DNA of 10,460 nt from Acidobacteriota bacterium (GTDB lineage: Bacteria; Acidobacteriota; Terriglobia; Terriglobales; Acidobacteriaceae): the NCBI GenBank assembly GCA_003224995.1, contig QIAI01000158.1:1-10460 (forward strand), given 5' to 3'. A program made the position numbers and the translations under genes. Numbering within the stretch: the stretch's first letter is position 1; each line of letters begins with the position of its first letter. The notes under the pieces are model-generated. The model saw only the letters and a list, made by a program, of their open reading frames with translations. It had not been told where the DNA came from and made no database searches. Shown here piece by piece: positions 5,712 to 10,460 of this stretch.

Positions 5712-6620
5712 ATGGCTGCGCTTGAATCCGCTCGCGTGCTGTTGACGGGAAGCTCCGGGTTTCTGGGCAGCGCCTTGCTGCCTTCGCTCAAGGCTCGCGG
5801 ATTCGCCGTGACGCGACTGGTACGCGGAGCCGCTGCGAAGGAAGACGAGATTCGCTGGAATCCGGCATGGCCGCCGACGCCAGAAGTGATTTCGGGATTT
5901 GACGCGGTCATTCACCTCGCGGGCGAGACGGTAGTGGGGCGGTGGACTGCGAGTAAGAAGGCCAAGATCCGCGACAGTCGAGTGACGGGCACTCGCAACC
6001 TGGTGCATGCGCTGCTGGAGGCGAAAGATCGTCCGCGGGTTCTCATCAGCGCTTCGGCAATTGGATATTACGGCGACCGTGGGGACGAACTGCTGAACGA
6101 ACTGAGCGCATCCGGCTCGGGGTTCCTGGCGGATGTTTGTCGCGAGTGGGAAGCAGCGGCTCAGCCGGCCGTGGATGCGGGGATCCGCACGGCAGTGGTT
6201 CGCACCGGAGTGGTTCTGAGCCGCGACGGCGGGGCGCTGAAGAAAATGTTGCCGCCTTTCCGGATGGGCGTGGGCGGGAATATCGGATCCGGGCGCCAAT
6301 GGATGAGCTGGATTCATCTTCAGGATTGGATTGGTGCGATGCATCACATCCTGAAAAATGATCTGGTACAAGGACCAGTGAACCTGGTGGGGCCGAAGCC
6401 GGTCACCAATGCGGAATTTACGAAGACATTAGCGTCCGTACTGTCGCGGCCGGCGATTTTTCCGGTGCCCGCATTTGTGGCGAAGCTGGCGTTTGGGCAG
6501 ATGGGGGAGGAAGTTCTGCTGGGAAGCCAGCGCGTGGAGCCGGCGCGGCTAGTGACGAGCGGGTATCCCTTTCAGTATGCCGATTTGCGGAAGGCGCTGG
6601 TGGCGGCGTTGAAGGATTGA
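5712..6620 (+). CDS. TIGR01777-family NAD(P)-dependent epimerase/oxidoreductase (YfcH/SDR39U1-like)
   Basis: A 302-residue atypical short-chain dehydrogenase/reductase. The nucleotide-binding loop TGSSGFLG is at 12-19, a conserved HLAGE at 68-72, the SASAIGYYG block at 113-121 (its YY takes the usual catalytic Tyr position), and RQWMSWIHLQDW at about 195-206. The C-terminal part (SQRVEPARLVTSGYPFQYADL) is typical of the TIGR01777 family, and the length is normal. The substrate of the family is not firmly known; names such as 'cell division inhibitor' or 'nucleoside-diphosphate sugar epimerase' are annotation habit. ATG 5712 is chosen because the Rossmann strand begins at residue 8; there is no Shine-Dalgarno. 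It is divergent from rel and separated by 211 bp from the next gene, so it is probably transcribed alone. Confidence 0.93.
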   Translation: MAALESARVLLTGSSGFLGSALLPSLKARGFAVTRLVRGAAAKEDEIRWNPAWPPTPEVISGFDAVIHLAGETVVGRWTASKKAKIRDSRVTGTRNLVHALLEAKDRPRVLISASAIGYYGDRGDELLNELSASGSGFLADVCREWEAAAQPAVDAGIRTAVVRTGVVLSRDGGALKKMLPPFRMGVGGNIGSGRQWMSWIHLQDWIGAMHHILKNDLVQGPVNLVGPKPVTNAEFTKTLASVLSRPAIFPVPAFVAKLAFGQMGEEVLLGSQRVEPARLVTSGYPFQYADLRKALVAALKD

Positions 6621-6647
6621 TGGTGTCCTGCTCTGATCACGCGGGGA

Positions 6648-6682
6648 AAAGCAGGTCCTTCGCTTCGCTCAGGATGACAATC
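6648..6682. repeat. Interspersed spacer repeat of the CATCCTGAGCGAAGCGAAGG type
   Basis: The plus strand reads GCAGGTCCTTCGCTTCGC followed by TCAGGATGACAA. In reverse complement this is the TTGTCATCCTGAGCGAAGCG-type word that I recognise as recurring in spacers of acidobacteria and several other phyla. It contains an internal GCGAAGCGAAG iteration. Minus-strand translation gives the peptide VILSEAKDLLFPA, a frequent artefact in hypothetical proteins. It lies 28 bp after the epimerase stop. Confidence 0.6.
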
Positions 6683-6831
6683 TTTAATAGAGCTACCTCC
6701 TTTGGCTCGGGATTACAGGTGCATGTAGCACGTGCGGGCTTGGGATTGCCATTCGGGTTGCAATTTCTTCCAACTACTGTTTCCTGAGTTTGTAGGCCGG
6801 GACGGCTGTGTTCTAATAACAAGATCGAATC

Positions 6832-7857
6832 ATGCCGCCCAGCCTGACATTGTGGAAGCGTCGTCTGAAGGGTGCTGTGCGCAGCTTGCGCGGAGCCCGC
6901 ATGGTGGCGCGCGGACTTGCCTCGACTGACCATCCTCTGCTGGCGCACATTATCCCGATTCGACGATGCAATCTGGCGTGCGAATATTGCAACGAGTTCG
7001 ATGATTTTTCGAAACCGGTGCCCCTCGAAACCATGTTTCGGCGCATCGACAAGCTGGCGGAGTTGGGCACGTCCGTCATTACCATCAGCGGCGGCGAGCC
7101 ATTAATGCATCCCGAACTGGACGATGTGATCCAGCGAATCCGCCGGAATGGCATGATCGCGGGACTGATCACCAACGGCTACCTGCTGGTGGCGGATAGA
7201 ATCCAGCGGCTCAACCGGGCGGGTCTCGAGTGGCTACAGATTTCCATCGATAACGTAACCCCGGATGAAGTTTCGAAGAAGAGTCTGAAAGTTCTCGACA
7301 AGAAGCTGGAATTGCTGGCCGAGCACGCCGATTTTCACGTGAACATCAATTCCGTGGTGGGCGGCGGCGTTAAAAATCCGCAGGACGCATTGACCATCGG
7401 CAAGCGCGCCCTGGAGCTTGGGTTCAGTTCGACGATCGGGATCATTCACGACGGTGACGGGCAGCTTCAGCCGCTCAACGAAGAAGAACGCGCGGTGTAT
7501 CACGCGATGAAAGCCATGGAGAAGCGCAGCTTCACGCGCATTAATTCCTTCCAGGACAATATCGCGCAAGCGCGCCCGAACCAGTGGCGTTGCCGAGCGG
7601 GAGCGCGCTACCTGTACATTTGTGAAGACGGGCTGGTGCATTATTGCTCGCAACAGCGCGGGTATCCGGCGGTGCCTTTGGAGAAATATAGCGTGGCGGA
7701 TATCCGGCGTGAGTACGTCACGGAGAAATCTTGCGCACCGCATTGCACGGTGTCTTGCGTGCACCAGGTTTCGATTTTTGATTCGTGGCGCGCGCCACAG
7801 CATCCCGCGACGGAGCCTGCGAACTCGGGCGCGGGTGGACTCGTGCAGATTGAGTAA
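6832..7857 (+). CDS. Radical SAM protein with SPASM-like C-terminal cysteine region
   Basis: A 341-residue radical SAM enzyme. The CxxxCxxC motif for the SAM-binding [4Fe-4S] cluster is C46-x3-C50-x2-C53 (RRCNLACEYCNEFDD). SAM-contact motifs follow: ISGGEP (85-90), ITNGYLL (113-119) and LQISIDN (135-141). The C-terminal third has six more cysteines: C254, C264, C272, C301, C305 and C309 (CRAGARYLYICEDGLVHYC, then CAPHCTVSCVHQ). That spacing suits one or two auxiliary Fe-S clusters of SPASM/twitch type, as in peptide- or protein-modifying enzymes. The substrate is unknown, and no precursor-peptide gene is seen next to it. ATG 6832 has no ribosome site; ATG 6901 (residue 24), with GGAG at 6892-6895, is an alternative start that would keep the whole catalytic core. 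It is probably monocistronic. HpnH-like enzymes share the general fold but lack this cysteine tail. Confidence 0.9.
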   Translation: MPPSLTLWKRRLKGAVRSLRGARMVARGLASTDHPLLAHIIPIRRCNLACEYCNEFDDFSKPVPLETMFRRIDKLAELGTSVITISGGEPLMHPELDDVIQRIRRNGMIAGLITNGYLLVADRIQRLNRAGLEWLQISIDNVTPDEVSKKSLKVLDKKLELLAEHADFHVNINSVVGGGVKNPQDALTIGKRALELGFSSTIGIIHDGDGQLQPLNEEERAVYHAMKAMEKRSFTRINSFQDNIAQARPNQWRCRAGARYLYICEDGLVHYCSQQRGYPAVPLEKYSVADIRREYVTEKSCAPHCTVSCVHQVSIFDSWRAPQHPATEPANSGAGGLVQIE

Positions 7858-7859
7858 TA

Positions 7860-7906
7860 GGAAATTGTGTAATTTGTAATTTGATAATTTGTAATTGCAA
7901 TTCGTA
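7860..7906. repeat. AT-rich 7-8-nt tandem array, consensus GTAATTT(G)
   Basis: Directly after the radical SAM stop codons the sequence reads GAAATTGT, GTAATTT, GTAATTT, GATAATTT, GTAATTG, CAATTC. It is strikingly AT-rich against the GC-rich surroundings. It resembles the arrays at 9380-9522 but is not the same sequence. The rest of the 144-bp spacer to the DinB stop shows nothing I can name. Confidence 0.65.
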
Positions 7907-8001
7907 GTCTTCGGATTCTTAGAGTTCCCGCCGCTGGGCGCGACCTTTCATCAGAGCTTCCTCCCTTAATCAACTTTCCCCAACAACTGCCTTCTCGTTT
8001 T

Positions 8002-8442
8002 TTACTTCTTTGGCTGGGCTGTGGGCGGAAGCAGGCCACTCAAGCGCAAATACGTTGCGGAGGCGGAGTAGTGGTCGGCCCAATCGTTGGTGAGGGCGAT
8101 GAGAGCCCAGGCGCGCGGAACTTCGCGGCCTCCGTAGGCATGGATGGTGTCGCCTAACTTGCTGTCGTCGACTTTCGCGAGACTCGTCGTACAGAAATCG
8201 AAAGAAGCTTTGAGGGCTGCGGTCAGGGCGTCTTTATCGGTTTCCTTGGCGGGTTCGATCTTCGGCTGAGCGGTGTCGCTCGCTTTGGCGCACAGATAGT
8301 AGTTGGAATCGATCATGTGCGCGACCAGATGGCCAAAGGTCATCTGCGGCTCAGTCGGGCGGAAGGAGAACTTGTCGGCGGGCATGGTTTCCACTGCAGC
8401 CTGCAGGTTCTTCGCCTGGCGCGGCAGGATCTCCTTGATCAC
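8002..8442 (-). CDS. DinB-family protein, exported, 5' end damaged
   Basis: A DinB/YfiT-like four-helix bundle of putative metal-binding type; the family includes metal-dependent thiol transferases, but the role of secreted acidobacterial members is unknown. The 146 residues shown start at a GTG (8442). Family landmarks are TFGHLVAHMIDSNYYLC (H38, H42) and LTNDWADHYSASATYLRLSG (H124), with a typical end at PPTAQPKK. Coding sense clearly continues upstream: in frame to about 8508 it reads TPHWLVLCTLISSASAQKK, a signal peptide core with a likely cut after SASA. No ATG, GTG or TTG occurs in that stretch, and a TGA at 8530-8532 inside a spacer repeat closes the frame. The natural start therefore seems to be missing. 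The GTG would give a cytoplasmic protein, has no ribosome site and is probably not the original start. It lies downstream of the ABC ATPase gene on the same strand. Confidence 0.82.
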   Translation of the reverse strand: MIKEILPRQAKNLQAAVETMPADKFSFRPTEPQMTFGHLVAHMIDSNYYLCAKASDTAQPKIEPAKETDKDALTAALKASFDFCTTSLAKVDDSKLGDTIHAYGGREVPRAWALIALTNDWADHYSASATYLRLSGLLPPTAQPKK

Positions 8443-8524
8443 GGTGGTAACCGGATTTTTCTTCTGCGCCGATGCCGAGGAAATGAGAGTGCATAAAACG
8501 AGCCAGTGCGGGGTTGAAGACTTC

Positions 8525-8558
8525 GGATTTCAGATTTGAGATTTCAGGTTGAGGATTG
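8525..8558. repeat. Heptad tandem array, consensus GATTTCA/GATTTGA
   Basis: GGATTTCA, GATTTGA, GATTTCA, GGTTGA, GGATT run in near-perfect 7-nt register. The array sits between the ABC ATPase stop and the DinB signal-peptide codons, exactly where the DinB start codon and ribosome site should be. It contains the TGA that closes the DinB frame. Confidence 0.6.
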
Positions 8559-8585
8559 CTGGATCGCCGGTTTCGTCGACAGAGT

Positions 8586-9377
8586 CTAGATGGCGATCTC
8601 AGGAGTGGCTCCCAACAGCGTCTTCGTGTAGGGATGTCCGGGGTGTTCCGCAATTTGCTCGGTCGAGCCGGTTTCGACAATTTGTCCGCGGTACATGACG
8701 GCAATGCGGGTGGAAAGATAGCGAACTACCGGCATGGAATGGGAGATGAACAGGTAAGTGAGTTGGAACTCGCGCTGCAGCCGGGCCAGCAGATTGACGA
8801 TTTGAGCGCCCACGCTGACGTCGAGTGCAGAAACCGGCTCATCGGCCACGATGAAGCGAGGACGTAAAGCGAGGGCGCGAGCGATGCCGATGCGCTGCCG
8901 TTGGCCTCCGCTGAACTCATGGGGGAAACGTTGTCCCGCAGATTCGTCCATGCCTACCGCGTGGAGGAGTTCGGCGACCCGCTGGCGGCGGGCGTTGGCA
9001 GTCATGCTTTCGTGAATCAGCAAGGGCTCGGCGATGACATCATTCACCCGCAGCCGCGGATCAAGGGAGGCAAAGGGATCCTGAAAGATGATTTGCATGT
9101 CGCGGCGCATGCGGCGCATGGCAAGGTGACCGGCTGTCCGCAGGTCGTGTCCAGCGAAGCGGATGCTGCCGGCGGTGGGCTCAACCAGGCGGAGAATTAG
9201 GCGGCCGAGAGTGCTTTTGCCCGAGCCAGACTCGCCGATCAGTCCGAGGGTTTCGCCGGCTTCGATCGTAAGCGAGACGTCATCGACGGCGCGCACCTCT
9301 CCATGGCTCCCACCGCCGAAGATGGACTCTCCGATGGGGTAGACCTTGGTTAGGTTGCGAACTTCGACGAGAGACAT
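8586..9377 (-). CDS. Oligopeptide/dipeptide-type ABC transporter ATPase (OppF/DppF-like), lone subunit
   Basis: A 263-residue ABC ATPase that should energise import of peptides or a similar solute at the inner membrane. Motifs in order: Walker A GESGSGKST (48-56), Q-loop IIFQDPFASLDPR (Q99), signature FSGGQRQRIGIARAL (155-169), Walker B FIVADEPVSALD (175-186) and H-loop LFISHSM (H213). The LDPRLRV stretch after the Q-loop and the HPGHPYTKTLL end are typical of the OppF/DppF branch. It stops soon after HPYT and lacks the longer C-terminal extension of many OppF/DppF proteins, as do some short members. The usual partners (a second ATPase, two permeases, a binding protein) are not next to it. 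ATG 9377 fits the domain start, but the bases before it are spacer repeat without a Shine-Dalgarno. Some members of this fold serve in other machines, so the solute is not assigned. Confidence 0.92.
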   Translation of the reverse strand: MSLVEVRNLTKVYPIGESIFGGGSHGEVRAVDDVSLTIEAGETLGLIGESGSGKSTLGRLILRLVEPTAGSIRFAGHDLRTAGHLAMRRMRRDMQIIFQDPFASLDPRLRVNDVIAEPLLIHESMTANARRQRVAELLHAVGMDESAGQRFPHEFSGGQRQRIGIARALALRPRFIVADEPVSALDVSVGAQIVNLLARLQREFQLTYLFISHSMPVVRYLSTRIAVMYRGQIVETGSTEQIAEHPGHPYTKTLLGATPEIAI

Positions 9378-9379
9378 AA

Positions 9380-9522
9380 GGAATTGGGAAATTGGGTAAT
9401 TGAGTAATTGGGAATTCTAAGACGATGCGGCGCTCCCAATCACAAAATTGCCCGATTACAAATTACCAAATTCCTCAATAGCCCAAACTGAATTTCCCAA
9501 TTACTCAATTTCCCAATTACTC
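9380..9522. repeat. Inverted pair of 8-nt-period AATTG arrays filling a spacer
   Basis: The left arm runs GGAATTG, GGAAATTG, GGTAATTG, AGTAATTG, GGAATTC (9380-9417). The right arm, read on the minus strand from 9522, is two perfect copies of the 16-mer GAGTAATTGGGAAATT. TTGAGTAATTGGGAATTC in the left arm matches the reverse complement of 9490-9508 except for a one-base indel, so the arms could form a long hairpin. The middle (about 9441-9477) holds further diverged units. The array fills the 151-bp gap between the EamA stop and the ABC ATPase start and could act as a terminator or mRNA barrier. Confidence 0.75.
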
Positions 9523-9528
9523 CATCTT

Positions 9529-10407
9529 TCACGAGGCAATTAGAGGCACGGCCAGCAGGGCGGCCAACAGTCCGACCACTTTCCATCGCGAGAAGTGTTC
9601 GTTCAGAAATAAGCGTGCCAGCAGCACGGTGATAGCCGGATAGAGTGAACTGATGAGCACGGCGGCGTCGAGGCGGCCGGTTTGACTGGCGAAGATGAAC
9701 ATGGCACTGCCAGTGACGTCGAGCACGCCCGCTGTCAAACCCCAGCGGACGCCGGTCCGGTCCATCGGGCCGAATTGCCGCGCCACCAGCACGATGGTTC
9801 CAGTGGTAAAAAATGCAACCACGCGCGACATACCGGCGAGCCAGAACACAGAACCGCTGCCCGCTTCTCGCATGCCGAGAAAATATCCGGCGAACCCGAT
9901 GCCGGCCAGAAATGCAGTACCCAGGCCCCGGGGCTTGCCGGTTGGTCCTTCGGAGCGCGAGATCAGCCAGATGCCGATACCAGCCAGGAAAAATCCGATA
10001 ATCGGCACCGGGCCGGGTGCGCCTTCCGTAAAAATCCCGAAGGCGGTGGGAATGGCAGCGCCCAGCACCGCAGAAACAGGCGCGGTGAGTCCCATATTTC
10101 CCTGGGAAAGGGCGCGGTAAAAAAAAGCCAGCGCAACTCCGCCGGATAACCCAGCAGCCATCGCCCAAATGAGGGCATGCCTCCCGGGAAAAGGAGAGTG
10201 AAATAACAGTGCCAGGAATACCATCAGGCTGGTACCGCTAACGTGCGTGATGGTCGTGAGCAGAAACGGGTTGGCGCGGCGCGAGGCGTACCCGCCGACG
10301 AAGTCGCTGACGCCCCAGGCGCAGGTCGCTGCAAAGGCGGATGCAGCGGGCGCGAGTTGGCTCGTGAGCGGCACGTGATGGGGATAAAAGTCCAAAGAGA
10401 TTAGCAC
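9529..10407 (-). CDS. EamA-family (drug/metabolite superfamily) membrane transporter, start uncertain
   Basis: A roughly 290-residue inner-membrane protein of the DMT superfamily, which exports or imports small metabolites; the substrate is unknown. About ten hydrophobic segments form two internal EamA repeats. The first begins near CAWGVSDFVGGYASRR and ends near FLAGIGIWLISRSE. The second runs from about GLGTAFLAGIGFAGYFLG to the C-terminus. LSSLYPAITVLLARLFLNE-like sequence near the end (ISSLYPAITVLLARLFLNEH) is a family hallmark. The start shown is GTG 10407; a second GTG eleven codons later is equally possible. The frame has no stop between 10407 and the right edge, so a start outside the window cannot be ruled out. 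No ribosome site decides it. It is separated from the ABC ATPase by a repeat-filled spacer, so co-transcription is doubtful. Confidence 0.88.
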   Translation of the reverse strand: MLISLDFYPHHVPLTSQLAPAASAFAATCAWGVSDFVGGYASRRANPFLLTTITHVSGTSLMVFLALLFHSPFPGRHALIWAMAAGLSGGVALAFFYRALSQGNMGLTAPVSAVLGAAIPTAFGIFTEGAPGPVPIIGFFLAGIGIWLISRSEGPTGKPRGLGTAFLAGIGFAGYFLGMREAGSGSVFWLAGMSRVVAFFTTGTIVLVARQFGPMDRTGVRWGLTAGVLDVTGSAMFIFASQTGRLDAAVLISSLYPAITVLLARLFLNEHFSRWKVVGLLAALLAVPLIAS

Positions 10408-10460
10408 GTCGGAGGGCTGCGCACGGGAGTCGCGCGATTTGGCGAGAGGGGTTGGCTTGT

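Noticed and set aside
6637..6948. 103-residue minus-strand frame ending in VILSEAKDLLFPA
   Set aside because: Its end is translated interspersed repeat, and its 5' part overlaps the radical SAM gene; no family features.
9380..9522. CRISPR array
   Set aside because: Units are 8-16 nt, diverged and without spacers of uniform length; no cas genes are nearby.
9440..10168. 242-residue minus-strand frame overlapping the EamA gene
   Set aside because: It is the transporter gene read out of frame, followed by translated AATTG repeat.
1..10460. A defence island, prophage, integron or secondary-metabolite cluster
   Set aside because: No integrase, transposase, phage structural gene, restriction or toxin gene, or biosynthetic core enzyme is present; the genes are ordinary chromosomal ones.

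Overview
The window looks like ordinary chromosome from a GC-rich bacterium, most likely an acidobacterium (Terriglobia/Koribacter-like) or a metagenome bin of one. I infer this from the style of the sigma/anti-sigma pair, the zinc-type L28, the radical SAM/SPASM protein and the DinB protein, and from spacers full of degenerate word-like repeats. No taxonomic search was possible.

Layout. Positions 1-1393 (minus strand) hold a sigma-70 family (ECF-like) factor that overlaps by 20 nt an anti-sigma protein with two Cys/His zinc motifs and one membrane segment; the anti-sigma gene runs off the left edge. A 413-bp divergent spacer leads to rpmB (plus strand) with a good promoter. Positions 2139-5458 (minus strand) hold a secreted FKBP-type prolyl isomerase, a RidA-family deaminase with a broken 3' end, and a long Rel/SpoT (p)ppGpp enzyme interrupted inside its synthetase domain. 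Divergent from rel are a TIGR01777-type NAD(P)-dependent epimerase and, after a spacer, a radical SAM protein with a SPASM-like cysteine-rich C-terminus (both plus strand). The right third (minus strand) holds a secreted DinB-family protein without a normal start codon, a lone oligopeptide/dipeptide-type ABC ATPase and an EamA/DMT transporter whose frame is open to the right edge.

The genes do not form one pathway. The only clear functional pair is the sigma/anti-sigma couple. I found no new multi-gene system.

Two patterns deserve attention. First, three genes (ridA, rel, dinB) each carry what looks like a small deletion: about 13 nt, about 58 nt, and loss of the start codon. This is either real decay or an assembly defect. 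Second, most spacers contain short-period (7-8, sometimes 10 nt) degenerate tandem words. These differ in sequence from spacer to spacer and sometimes sit as inverted pairs. In several cases they abut start or stop codons and leave no room for a Shine-Dalgarno site.
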